This document shows positions 1 through 7,993 of a DNA stretch of 64,000 bases, piece after piece. The stretch's first letter is position 1; each line of letters starts with the position of its first letter. A program made the translations under genes and the position numbers. Source of the stretch: Noviherbaspirillum pedocola. GTDB taxonomy: Bacteria > Pseudomonadota > Gammaproteobacteria > Burkholderiales > Burkholderiaceae_D. A model generated the notes under the pieces. The model did not search any database and was not told the DNA's origin. It saw only the letters and a list, made by a program, of their open reading frames with translations. The stretch spans positions 1-64,000 of the forward strand of contig NZ_JAEPBG010000023.1 of the NCBI RefSeq assembly GCF_016632335.1, read 5' to 3'.

Positions 1-1
1 G

Positions 2-79
2 TTGCTGGATGGCGTGCCGTTCAGGGATGGCATCCCGGTGCAAGACAATCCGCCGGAACAACAGAAACTCGCCGCCTGA
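2..79 (+). CDS. C-terminal end of an unidentified protein (5' partial)
   Basis: An open frame runs in from the window edge and ends at TGA 77-79. The visible 25 residues end in PPEQQKLAA and are charged, with no recognisable domain. It stops just before the truncated transposase, so it may be the gene interrupted by that element or an older part of the element. Too little is visible to assign a function. Confidence 0.3.
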   Translation: MLDGVPFRDGIPVQDNPPEQQKLAA

Positions 80-123
80 TATTCCTATGCTTCAGACCGG
101 CCATACACCAGAATTGACATTAG

Positions 124-510
124 CTCGCGCTGTCCTGTACCGGGCTCGATGCCGTCATGTCGGTGGATGGCGCCACCGATACGGCGGTGTTCCGGGCCTA
201 TGTGGAGCAGGTGCTGGTGCCCACGCTGGTGCCTGGCGATATCGTCATCATGGACAATCTCAGCACGCATAAGGTCAGCGGCATCCGGGAGGCCATTGAA
301 GCTGCTGGAGCGACTCTGCTTTACTTGCCGCCATACTCGCCGGATTACTCGCCCATCGAAAGCTGTTGGTCCAAGCTCAAAGCCAGTCTGCGAAAAGCCA
401 AAGCCCGCACGCGCACCGCCCTCGACGAGGCGCTCAAACAAGCTATTGACCACATTACCGAGTCCGATGCCAAAAGCTGGTTCCAGCTCTGCGGTTATAC
501 CCTACATTAA
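124..510 (+). pseudogene. IS630-family transposase, C-terminal fragment
   Basis: The fragment keeps the C-terminal half of an IS630/Tc1-like DDE transposase. The frame is open from the stop at 121-123, and the first ATG is at 157. It contains the second catalytic Asp region ([11 protein letters not shown]) and the glutamate region ([20 protein letters not shown]), which together are diagnostic of the family. The N-terminal helix-turn-helix domain and the first Asp are missing, so it should be inactive. TAA is at 508-510. I could not place the left inverted repeat. It marks the left side of an accessory segment. Confidence 0.85.
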
Positions 511-795
511 TTCGACAACCGCGCTAGGCATGAAGGCGATGTCGTCTCGCTTTATCGTTTTCACGCTGCTCTCCCGCATGCCAATGCTTTGTGCGCTGCA
601 CGCCGTTGCCGCTCGCGGCACGGATTCCAGCTCGGCAGCTAACGTCGTGATGCTCTCGGCAATACACTTTAAGCTCTGATCACTAAGTCCTTCGATTTCC
701 TCCAGCGCCTTTAGTATCATGCCAAGGCGGTTTTCTAGCTCGCGGCCAGCACGACATCGCCGCTGTGTCCGCCGGCCACAAGCCTCGTCTCTCAA
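502..795 (-). CDS. Hypothetical protein, possibly spurious
   Basis: A 97-codon frame that would begin at TTG 795, overlapping the TGA stop of the gspJ-like gene. Residues 20-58 could form an amphipathic helix ([16 protein letters not shown] and following). No family is recognised. In an intact type II secretion operon gspK would lie here, but this frame has no prepilin signal and is not GspK. Its last residues reach the edge of the transposase fragment, so it may be a rearrangement relic. Confidence 0.2.
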   Translation of the reverse strand: MRDEACGRRTQRRCRAGRELENRLGMILKALEEIEGLSDQSLKCIAESITTLAAELESVPRAATACSAQSIGMRESSVKTIKRDDIAFMPSAVVELM

Positions 796-1505
796 CTCGC
801 GCCTAAAAGAAAAACCTTAACCATTCTTGCATCCGCCGCGCGCGCCATCTGCAGCGTAACCTCCAGCCCAGTAATCGGCTGGCTAGGATTGTTGAGGTTG
901 CCGGGTGTAATCGCTTGCGTAACCTGTGCAGGAGGAGAGCTCGCTACTGATGGAAATATTTGTGGCGAGTTGATATCAACAGTTTGCCAAGCGTTAGCGT
1001 TGCTTTGCCAGAAACGCAAACTCATTTGACTGACGCCGTTTTCAAGTGCGACTTCCTGTTCGTTATTCGTTACTCCGCCTGCTTGCCATGCCAGATCAAT
1101 CGTGGCGAGATCCCGAGTCGGAATCGATTCTCTTCGATAAAGTATTCCATTGCTTATTCGATAACTAACAACTTGTAGGCGCAGTGTCTGGTTTTCGGCG
1201 AACACTTTCCTGATAAACAGCAATCGCCCTCCGCCAGCACTCAGTGGTGGACGATTCGGCAGTAAGTCTTGCGACGCTAAATTCGCCGCATCCCTTTGCA
1301 TCTGGGCGAAGGCGATTTGTATCCCGCGCGTGCGTTCCATCTCTTGAGTCAGTGCAACGCGGCTGCGGACGATGCCATCCAAGCCTCGCCAGCCAAGAAC
1401 GGCGACGACTGCTAGCACGGTAATGGCCACAAGCAACTCGATCAAGGTAAGACCCGAGACGGTTTTGCTGCGGCGTGGCTTGAATGCTTTGGAAAACGAG
1501 GTCAT
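792..1505 (-). CDS. gspJ: GspJ-like type II secretion minor pseudopilin (orphan)
   Basis: A 237-aa protein that, by family, would be part of the pseudopilus tip complex with GspI and GspK in the periplasm. Residues 18-28 show a class III prepilin signal: G18 is the predicted cleavage point, the mature protein starts LTLIE with Glu at mature position 5, and a hydrophobic helix follows. GWRGLDGIVRSR just after the helix is typical of GspJ. I chose ATG 1505 because it puts a short basic leader before the cleavage site; an upstream frame extends to 1727 but adds 74 non-homologous-looking residues. None of gspC-I or gspK is adjacent, so it is an orphan beside an IS remnant and may be a leftover of a disrupted operon. 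PilW is the main alternative. Confidence 0.75.
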   Translation of the reverse strand: MTSFSKAFKPRRSKTVSGLTLIELLVAITVLAVVAVLGWRGLDGIVRSRVALTQEMERTRGIQIAFAQMQRDAANLASQDLLPNRPPLSAGGGRLLFIRKVFAENQTLRLQVVSYRISNGILYRRESIPTRDLATIDLAWQAGGVTNNEQEVALENGVSQMSLRFWQSNANAWQTVDINSPQIFPSVASSPPAQVTQAITPGNLNNPSQPITGLEVTLQMARAADARMVKVFLLGAS

Positions 1506-1901
1506 GAGCGTGATCTGATAAGCGCGACGATGGACATGAAGTCCATGTCGAAATGTAGACGGCATTTTAGCTCGCATGGCATGGGAAGATGTCGTCATTG
1601 CCTTTCGGACGATGCGCTTGTCTTGACTAGCACGGATACGCCCCGCACCACCACTTCGCCAAAGGAACCTCATCCGGTCGATGTGTTTCACAAAAGGTAA
1701 AAGTTGGCACGAGAAAAGATGTTGCAATTAGCAAGTTCTTGGTGCGCCCGTTGACACATAGGAAGAACTTCCATGCCTTCAACATACTTCGATAGGCCAA
1801 TCCGTTCGAATTTTTTCTGTGAAATCGAAAAGTTCTAAGCGGATCTGCAGGATTTTTTAGTCAACGCAAATTCGCAGGAGAAAAAGTATTCTCTCCGGGC
1901 A
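1506..1901. other. Intergenic region between gspJ-like gene and effector-like gene
   Basis: About 396 bp between divergent genes, lower in GC than the core genes. A perfect -35 hexamer TTGACA lies at 1751-1756, but no good -10 follows at 16-18 bp. TTCG repeats at 1788-1791 and 1805-1808 are 13 bp apart. An AGGAG at 1876-1880 is 21 bp from the next start codon, which is too far for normal initiation. Confidence 0.4.
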
Positions 1902-3812
1902 ATGACGAAGCGGGAAATAGATGCCAATGGCAATGAATGTGTCACTTATTATTTATTTAAAAGAGATGGCACGGAAAGTTTTCTTCAGAAGATAATTAAC
2001 TGGTATTACCAGGATGAGCAACGTAAAAATGCTCGAGAAGCAATTAAAGCTGGGTTCCATTTTTTGAACATAGATCAAAAAAAAGATTTTGATAGTGAAA
2101 TAGATAGTCTACAGCACTTGCTTCCAGGAAAAGGCCTAGGGGAAATATTGTGTCGACGTCAGTTGAAACTCGATGACCCGGACTATCCTTACGGCACACC
2201 AGGCAAGTTGATTGAAGAGAAGAATGTGGATCGTAAGGATTCATCTTTATGTAAAAAAATACTGTTTGATTATAAATTGTCCTCGCCAGATAGAAGTGTT
2301 AAGTCGTACATGGAAAAAGGCACAATTTCGGAAAGTGTCGCCGTTGGAAACGTATCGACTGAAAAGGCCTGTAGAAAAGATAACTCATCCAACCATGCTG
2401 GTGAACCGGGCGACATTGTCGTAACTTATTCTTCAGTTGTGCCGTGCTCTGTATTTCCGAACGCGAGCCTTCACGAAAAGCAGAAGTCACTAGTAAATAA
2501 GTTCTCTTTGCAATCCATGTTCGAATCCATTGCGCCGTTCGCAAGGTCAAATCGAAATGGAGGAAAGCCCGCTCTTTCGAAGGCGGCTGGCACAGTAGCG
2601 AGATTTGTGGGGCAAGCAAAACAGCGGCAGACAAGCCGTGATACCAGTGCGGTGCCCAATAAGGCACTACCTGTTGCGGAGCCGAGCGGTAACTACCGTC
2701 CATCGAGAGCGCGGTCCATCAAGGCAATCGAAGTAAAGCATATGACAGATCTGGACGTACAGGACTTGCATCCTTCGGTCGCGGTACTGATGCGAAATAC
2801 TGATGACCATTTCGCAATGACAAAGGAATGTCGCGCGTGGCTACAAAGAAGGGGAAGACAAATTCCTCAGGGTCCTCGAAGCATTCAGAACGGCAAGGTC
2901 ACGGTTATAGAAAGCGGCGACAATATTGCTTATCTTGCTCCTCATGCTGAAAGTGATCCGAACAGGAAAAATTTCAGGAAACATCTTGCTGGAATCGCCT
3001 CCATTTATAAGCAGATCATTGATGATGCGGTGGCAAATGGGCGCCCGATTGTCTTGACGCCCTTGTTCCATTATGACGATAAGACGATCGATCAATATCT
3101 CAGCGCCATGCTGCGTCCGGTATATGCACATTTGAAAGCGAACAAGGACCTCAGGTTGGAAATAAGAACGACTTGCCAGCGAACCGCCGCCGCTCTCGAA
3201 AAATATCAGAGACAGTACCCGACTAGCCCACTCACTGAAAAAGGGAAGCCTGTTCCTCAATTCAGGAGTCGTTTGCATGAGGCAGACCTGGCATTGGAAG
3301 GAATGATCATGATGACGCCGGAAATTCTCGATCTGGCTGGCAAAAGGTCACGCAAGATTTTAAGTGAAGCAGGCGCACGTTTCAGCGCCGACCCAAATAT
3401 GGAAAGAGTTCAACCACGAAAACGCCTCGCGCAGGATGCTTTCTCGAAGTGCTATTTTTTCTCGGACAACGTTTCCGAAGGTCCCGATCAAGAGAAAACG
3501 CGAGCTTCCAGGCAGGGAAATGCATCGAAATTGGAATCGGCGGACGCCGCTGCAATACAGGGAATCACAAATGACATCGCCGCGTCCTATCGCGCTGCAT
3601 TTGTGGCTGCACGCGAAAATGATTGCCGGTTCCTTACATTGCCGTCGCTCGAAAAGCGCTTCGGTGCAATGCTAAGTGAAGAACTTGCCGCCGTGCAGCT
3701 CCTTGGTATTCTCAGGAAGCTTAAAGCAGAGTTTCCGGATGTCTGCGTTACTGTCTTGTCGAAAAATCCGCATATCAGGGCAAATTTCGCCTTGCTCGCA
3801 AGCGCGGGCTGA
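1902..3812 (+). CDS. 636-aa protein with two macro-domain-like modules; effector candidate
   Basis: No family is recognised with certainty. Residues 1-160 are AT-rich coding, hydrophilic and unlike the neighbours in base composition. Two similar stretches follow. At about 331-425: VTVIESGDN, an alpha-helix around IYKQIIDDAVANG, then RPIVLTPLF and LRLEIRTT. At about 516-632: CYFFSDN, a helix around SYRAAFVAAREND, then CRFLTLPSL and VCVTVLSKNPH. This alternation of strand, helix and strand is what I expect of the second half of a macro (ADP-ribose-binding) fold. No signal peptide or membrane helix is visible. The only in-frame ATG is poorly placed for a ribosome site. Low GC, the neighbouring IS remnant and the architecture suggest a horizontally acquired secreted effector. 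That is inference: no hrp/PIP box of correct spacing was found upstream. Confidence 0.55.
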   Translation: MTKREIDANGNECVTYYLFKRDGTESFLQKIINWYYQDEQRKNAREAIKAGFHFLNIDQKKDFDSEIDSLQHLLPGKGLGEILCRRQLKLDDPDYPYGTPGKLIEEKNVDRKDSSLCKKILFDYKLSSPDRSVKSYMEKGTISESVAVGNVSTEKACRKDNSSNHAGEPGDIVVTYSSVVPCSVFPNASLHEKQKSLVNKFSLQSMFESIAPFARSNRNGGKPALSKAAGTVARFVGQAKQRQTSRDTSAVPNKALPVAEPSGNYRPSRARSIKAIEVKHMTDLDVQDLHPSVAVLMRNTDDHFAMTKECRAWLQRRGRQIPQGPRSIQNGKVTVIESGDNIAYLAPHAESDPNRKNFRKHLAGIASIYKQIIDDAVANGRPIVLTPLFHYDDKTIDQYLSAMLRPVYAHLKANKDLRLEIRTTCQRTAAALEKYQRQYPTSPLTEKGKPVPQFRSRLHEADLALEGMIMMTPEILDLAGKRSRKILSEAGARFSADPNMERVQPRKRLAQDAFSKCYFFSDNVSEGPDQEKTRASRQGNASKLESADAAAIQGITNDIAASYRAAFVAARENDCRFLTLPSLEKRFGAMLSEELAAVQLLGILRKLKAEFPDVCVTVLSKNPHIRANFALLASAG

Positions 3813-3943
3813 CGCTCGCTGTGCAGGGCGCTGTGCTCAGGCGCCAATTCAAACAGGGCGTTCCAACATGTCGCGCCTCGCCAGAGCGGCTGCGACCGGC
3901 TACCATGGCGGTTTTCGCAGCGAGCGCGTTTTCATTCATATCG

Positions 3944-5071
3944 ATGCAACAAGAGTTTCCCCTGGTCCGATGGACCGAAGCCGATGCCGAACATACTGCG
4001 CGCTGGCGTTCGCAGGCCGGTAATCCGCCGCCGAAGCGCATCGTGATTGCGGACGATCGCATGAAGGCTGACGCAGCTTTTCGCCTGGCTTCGGAAGGTA
4101 CCGCGCTGCTCTGGCGCGGCGATTTTCAGAATGCCAGGCAATTGCTGCAGGCCATGGCACGCCGGACCGAGCGCCGGGTGCGCAAGCCGGCGGCGACAGC
4201 ACGTGACGCTTTCAATCAGCATCGACAGGGGCAAGCGCAGCGTGCCCGAACGCTGGGCATGTTGCTGATTCCGTTCGAAGCCGGACACCGCATACCCTTG
4301 CGCCGCGCACCAGAAGTCAGCGGGGCCTGCGAAGAGGTTTATGGCACGGCGAACGAACCCTATATCACTTCCCTGCGCGAATTGCAGGGCTTGATCGGCG
4401 CCCATGAGTGGCGGCGCAAGGGCGTACCGATAGCAGCGCTCGGCGGCGAGCGCATTCATCCGCATTACGGCGTGTTTTCTCCTGTGCGCGGCGAGTATGT
4501 GCGCCTGGTTGCCGATGCGCCGCTGCCGTCAACCGCATTGGCTTTCGATGTTGGCGTTGGCACGGGTGTACTCAGCGCGGTACTGGCGCGGCGCGGCGTG
4601 GCGCATGTCGTTGCCACCGATCAGGATGCGCGCGCGCTCGTTTGCGCCCGGGAGAACATAGACCGACTGGGTTTGTCAGCGCGCATTGAACTGCGGCAAG
4701 CCGACCTGTTTCCTGAAGGACGAGCGCCTTTGATCGTCTGCAATCCGCCATGGTTGCCGGCGAAGCCCAGCTCTCCGCTCGAGCATGCGGTGTACGATCC
4801 GGATAGTCGCATGCTGCGCGGCTTTCTCGGCGGCGTGGCTGCACACCTTGAGCCGGGCGGAGAGGCCTGGCTCATTCTGTCCGACCTGGCCGAGCATCTT
4901 GAACTGCGCAGCCGTGATGATCTGCTGGAGTGGATCCGGAACGCCGGCTTGCGGATTGTCGCGCGCATGGACACCAAGCCCCATCACCCGAAAGCCGTCG
5001 ATCCGGACGACCCGCTGCATGCAGCAAGAAGCCGGGAAACCACTTCCTTATGGCGACTCGCGCTTGCGTGA
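3944..5071 (+). CDS. Class I SAM-dependent methyltransferase (NPPW type)
   Basis: A 375-aa Rossmann methyltransferase. Residues 201-208 give the SAM-binding glycine motif FDVGVGTG, an acidic strand end follows (ATDQD), and NPPW at 267-270 is the catalytic motif used by enzymes that methylate an amide, amine or adenine nitrogen. The N-terminal 190 residues probably bind the substrate, which I cannot name. ATG 3944 is chosen because upstream in-frame codons back to 3821 encode a compositionally odd segment. The gene stands alone between the effector-like gene and a zinc-ribbon gene. A second NPPY methyltransferase lies at 5836-6792, so the two may be distant paralogues. Confidence 0.75.
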   Translation: MQQEFPLVRWTEADAEHTARWRSQAGNPPPKRIVIADDRMKADAAFRLASEGTALLWRGDFQNARQLLQAMARRTERRVRKPAATARDAFNQHRQGQAQRARTLGMLLIPFEAGHRIPLRRAPEVSGACEEVYGTANEPYITSLRELQGLIGAHEWRRKGVPIAALGGERIHPHYGVFSPVRGEYVRLVADAPLPSTALAFDVGVGTGVLSAVLARRGVAHVVATDQDARALVCARENIDRLGLSARIELRQADLFPEGRAPLIVCNPPWLPAKPSSPLEHAVYDPDSRMLRGFLGGVAAHLEPGGEAWLILSDLAEHLELRSRDDLLEWIRNAGLRIVARMDTKPHHPKAVDPDDPLHAARSRETTSLWRLALA

Positions 5072-5136
5072 AGCGCCGCCGGTGTGCGGCAGGCTCGCGT
5101 ATCATGCCTGCCTTTACCTTTCGCATAGATAAAAAC

Positions 5137-5355
5137 ATGGCTGCCAAACCCGCTCGCTTCCTGACCTTCAAATGCAAGCAGTGTGGAAAACCGGTGCAGG
5201 TTCGCTTGCAGCAGGTTTCCGCGTGCTCGCATATCCAGCCTTATCAAGGCATCTGCAAATGCGGCGAAGTCATGCGCCACGCTACTGGCGATAAGGAAGC
5301 AGTTGCTGCTTTCCTGGAATCGCCGCTTGGGTCCTGGACGCATCATCACCACTAA
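5137..5355 (+). CDS. Small zinc-ribbon-like protein with a C-terminal histidine run
   Basis: A 72-aa basic protein beginning MAAKPARFLTFKCKQCG. Cysteines form CxxC (KCKQC) followed by a Cys around residue 30 and CKC near residue 40, suitable for one structural zinc site. The last four residues are histidines after SWT, an unusual natural tail that could also bind metal. ATG 5137 is chosen; an alternative ATG at 5104 adds 11 residues. Function unknown, conserved-hypothetical style. Confidence 0.6.
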   Translation: MAAKPARFLTFKCKQCGKPVQVRLQQVSACSHIQPYQGICKCGEVMRHATGDKEAVAAFLESPLGSWTHHHH

Positions 5356-5443
5356 GTCAGGAAAATGTAAGCAGGCGTAATAAGCCGACACTTTTCAGCG
5401 TCAGCCCGCTCAAAGCATCATGGACTTTTGCGCGAGGACCGCA

Positions 5444-5839
5444 ATGAAACGCCTGCTGCTGCCACTGGCAGTGTGCGCCGCGCTTAACGGATGCGCTGTT
5501 TATGACAGCGGCTATCCGTACTACGACGGCGCAGCTTATTCCGCTGCTCCGGTATATGGTGCGCCTGTCTACCCCGCGCCAGTTTATGCCGCACCGCCCG
5601 TCTATGCGCCTCCGGTTTTTGGACTTGGCTTTGGTTACAGTTCCGGTTGGGGGCATGGCCATGGAGGCGGTTGGCAAGGTCACGGTGGCGGAGGCGGTTG
5701 GCAAGGTCACGGTGGCGGAGGCGGCTGGCAAGGTCATGGTGGCGGAGGTGGATGGCAAGGTCATGGCAGCGGAGGCGGATGGGGCGGCGGCGCCATGCCG
5801 GCGCCGCGTCATGGGAGCGGCGGCTGGCGTGGGCGTTAG
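5444..5839 (+). CDS. Glycine/histidine-rich lipoprotein with tandem repeats
   Basis: A 131-aa exported protein. The signal peptide MKRLLLPLAVCAAL is followed by a lipobox ending NGC, so it should be lipidated by Lgt and cleaved by LspA. Residues after the cysteine are rich in Tyr, Pro and Ala (PVYGAPVYPAPVYAAPPVY), then four 9-residue units WQGHGGGGG occupy the C-terminal half. Such low-complexity surface lipoproteins are common in Burkholderiales but have no established role; the His/Gly/Trp repeats could bind metal. The stop codon overlaps that of the convergent methyltransferase by 4 bp. Confidence 0.7.
   Translation: MKRLLLPLAVCAALNGCAVYDSGYPYYDGAAYSAAPVYGAPVYPAPVYAAPPVYAPPVFGLGFGYSSGWGHGHGGGWQGHGGGGGWQGHGGGGGWQGHGGGGGWQGHGSGGGWGGGAMPAPRHGSGGWRGR
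5669..5776 (+). repeat. Four tandem 27-bp repeats inside the lipoprotein gene
   Basis: Units start at 5669, 5696, 5723 and 5750, each encoding GWQGHGGGG with minor third-position changes (CAC/CAT, GGT/GGC) and one Gly-to-Ser change in the last unit. The period is a multiple of three, so unit number can change without a frameshift. Confidence 0.85.
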
Positions 5840-6792
5840 CCCATGACTGCGCAACGCTGCGCGCGGACGGCTTCCAGGCCCACCGCGGCGATGCGATCCG
5901 CATCGTGATACGCCGCTTGCTCCAGTTCCTCGCCAAATACATCCGGATCAATTTCCGTATAGCGCCATGCACAGCCGGCCTCGTCGAGCAGCATGCGCAT
6001 CTCTTCCAGAAAACCATCCACGCCATCGACGATTGCCACGCCTGTGTAGAGCAGCAGGCGCCCGCCCGGCGCAAGGCGGCGCAGCGCCGATTCGGCGATG
6101 CGTACGCTGAGTTCACGCCCCAGCCGGCTGCCGCCATGCCGGTAAGTGCGTTCCGACGCGTCCACCAGGTACGGCGGATTGGCGATGATGCAATCGAATT
6201 CGCCACCACGATCGGCAGTGCCATCGCCCTCGAGAAATTCCGCCGCAATGCCCGCCGCGCGCGCATTCACCGCGGCCAGTCGCAAGGCCAGTGGATTGAT
6301 ATCGTTTAGTACCGGGCGGGCGCCATGCCTGGCCAAGGCCAAGCCGCCAGCGCCGCTGCCGCAGCCGATGTCCAGGATGCGCGCTTGCGGCGGCAGCGGA
6401 TGCCTCTCCACCGCATCCTGCATGAAGCGCACGAAACGATAGGTATCGGGACCGAAAAAGACAGCGTCCTCGGCTTCGGTTGGATACCCCGAGTGCAACA
6501 GCAGCGCATCATCCAGACTCGATACCCGCAGCAGACTCTTCGCCAGGCCATCCCGTTCCAGCAGGATGCCGGCGCGTCGCATCACGGCCAGTATTTCCTC
6601 AGGCAACACTTGCGGCGCGAAAGTCATGTTCCAGCCAAAGACATCAGCCAGGCTGCGCGCATTGCTTCGCTGCGCCAGCACGCGCGCATGGGTCGCCGGC
6701 GTAACAGTAATGTGGCGATAGCCATGTTGCCTGAGCAGGATCAGCAGTTCGAGCAGGGCGTTGTCATCGAGATGGGATGCGGCTGGCGTCAT
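5836..6792 (-). CDS. Class I SAM-dependent methyltransferase (NPPY type)
   Basis: A 318-aa enzyme. The SAM motif DIGCGSGAG is at 141-149, the acidic residue of the second strand at LNDIN, and NPPY at 205-208. This is the signature of the HemK/PrmC-like and N6-adenine-like group that methylates planar nitrogens. The N-terminal 130 residues form a separate, probably substrate-binding, domain, and the C-terminus lacks the extra domain of PrmC. Substrate not identifiable. It runs convergent to the lipoprotein gene and is followed upstream by the DUF599 gene, with about 80 bp between. Confidence 0.75.
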   Translation of the reverse strand: MTPAASHLDDNALLELLILLRQHGYRHITVTPATHARVLAQRSNARSLADVFGWNMTFAPQVLPEEILAVMRRAGILLERDGLAKSLLRVSSLDDALLLHSGYPTEAEDAVFFGPDTYRFVRFMQDAVERHPLPPQARILDIGCGSGAGGLALARHGARPVLNDINPLALRLAAVNARAAGIAAEFLEGDGTADRGGEFDCIIANPPYLVDASERTYRHGGSRLGRELSVRIAESALRRLAPGGRLLLYTGVAIVDGVDGFLEEMRMLLDEAGCAWRYTEIDPDVFGEELEQAAYHDADRIAAVGLEAVRAQRCAVMG

Positions 6793-6875
6793 GGAAATAG
6801 TCGTTGGAATAATGAAAACCGTAACTTACGCCAGCCGCCCGCACATCGCATGGCGCAAAAGCGAAAAGCTTGCGT

Positions 6876-7568
6876 TCAAGCGCCATCGGTCATGGCGCGC
6901 AGCGCGCTGGAATGGAATTCCCGAAAGTACAGGATCAGCACCACGACCGAAGTTGCCAGCATGTAAGCCAGCGGCTGCACGAACCAGGTCAATGCGGCAA
7001 TGGCGAAGTAATAGCCGCGCAAGCCATCGTTGAAACTCTCGCCGGCCAGCGCGACCAGCTTGCCGGTGCGGTTGGCGAAATCAATGCGGGCCGATTCCGG
7101 CAGCTTCAGGAAATCCTGCATGTTGGGCGCCGAGCCGATCATGATCGAGCAGAAATTGAATTGCCTCAGCGCCCAGGTGAAACGGAAGAAGGTGAACACG
7201 AATATGCACACCATGACGATGATCTTCACGTTCCAGACTTCCTCCGGCACATCGACGGCGAATGGAATCTCCTGCACCACGTGCACCACCTTGCTGGTAG
7301 TGCCGAGCATGGCAAACAGGCCGCCGATGACAATCATCGTGGTGGAAGCGAAAAACGTTGGAGAGGAAGACAGATTCGCCATCAGCGCCACATCGGCAAT
7401 GCGGTTTTCGCGGAAGGTCAGCTGATACATCCAGTCGCGCCGCGCCAGATTCACCCGGTGCAACATGCTCGGATGACTACGGGCGCGCAGTTCGGCGAAG
7501 CGGTCATAAGCGATCCACATCACGAGGAACCAGGCGAGGGCCAGCCAGTCGAGCGGGGAAAGGGTCAT
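6876..7568 (-). CDS. DUF599-family inner-membrane protein
   Basis: A 230-aa membrane protein with four predicted hydrophobic segments: LDWLALAWFLVMWIAY at the N-terminus, MIVIGGLFAMLG, VKIIVMVCIFVFTFFRFTWAL, and a C-terminal pair ending VVVLILYF. The family motif RRDWMYQL and the SIMIGSAP loop are present. The molecular function of DUF599 is unknown. ATG 7568 is preferred to 7577 because the hydrophobic helix then begins close to the terminus. It stands alone. Confidence 0.8.
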   Translation of the reverse strand: MTLSPLDWLALAWFLVMWIAYDRFAELRARSHPSMLHRVNLARRDWMYQLTFRENRIADVALMANLSSSPTFFASTTMIVIGGLFAMLGTTSKVVHVVQEIPFAVDVPEEVWNVKIIVMVCIFVFTFFRFTWALRQFNFCSIMIGSAPNMQDFLKLPESARIDFANRTGKLVALAGESFNDGLRGYYFAIAALTWFVQPLAYMLATSVVVLILYFREFHSSALRAMTDGA

Positions 7569-7702
7569 GGAGCGCATGCGGGTAGCCGGAATGCGCGTAG
7601 TGTAGCCGCAGAGTGGTCTTGCGGAGAAGCATGAAGCCGGGAACGTTTCAGGGGAGGGCGGTTACGCAGCGGCCGGGTGTACCGAAAAAAGGTTTGAGCC
7701 CA

Positions 7703-7715
7703 TTCAATCATTGAA
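7703..7715. promoter_or_regulatory. Short palindrome TTCAAT-C-ATTGAA upstream of the leader-peptide gene
   Basis: Perfect 6-bp arms around one base, 20 bp before the start codon. It is too short and AT-rich for a terminator, so it could be an operator, but short palindromes also arise by chance. Confidence 0.3.
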
Positions 7716-7735
7716 TCAAGCAATGGAGCAAAGAA

Positions 7736-7930
7736 ATGCGCAAATCCACACTGATCGCAAATCGGGATAATCGCCGCCTGGACGACGCCGAGCTGGCCGG
7801 CATCACCGGCGGCAAGCTTCTGGTCAGCGATATTGATTGCCTGGAGCAGGAAATCAATCGCTGGACCGAACTGATTCCCACCGAGGAGCGGATTCCGCTC
7901 GTACCGCTTGAGCCAGCCAGGCAGAAGTAA
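7736..7930 (+). CDS. Small peptide with double-glycine-type leader
   Basis: A 64-aa protein with a well placed ribosome site (GGAG 7725-7728, 7-nt spacer) and its own downstream terminator. Residues 15-26, LDDAELAGITGG, match the leader consensus of class II bacteriocin/microcin-type precursors (L-x-x-x-E-L-x-x-I-x-G-G). Cleavage after Gly26 would release a 38-residue acidic peptide with one Cys. No C39 peptidase-transporter or immunity gene is adjacent, so the peptide role is inference. A 13-bp palindrome at 7703-7715 precedes it. Confidence 0.6.
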   Translation: MRKSTLIANRDNRRLDDAELAGITGGKLLVSDIDCLEQEINRWTELIPTEERIPLVPLEPARQK

Positions 7931-7942
7931 GCAGGCAAAATG

Positions 7943-7971
7943 AAAAGGCCAGGCATGATGCCTGGCCTTTT
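7943..7971. terminator. Bidirectional rho-independent terminator
   Basis: Perfect 14-bp arms (7943-7956 and 7958-7971) around a single central base, starting AAAAGGCC and ending GGCCTTTT. It provides a T-run on both strands, so it ends the leader-peptide gene from the left and serC from the right. Confidence 0.9.
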
Positions 7972-7993
7972 CACTTCCGCGCGGCTACCCGCT

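Noticed and set aside
1788-1808. TTCG-N13-TTCG upstream of the effector-like gene as an hrpII/PIP-type box
   Set aside because: The known boxes require 15 or 16 bp between the TTCG elements; 13 bp does not fit.
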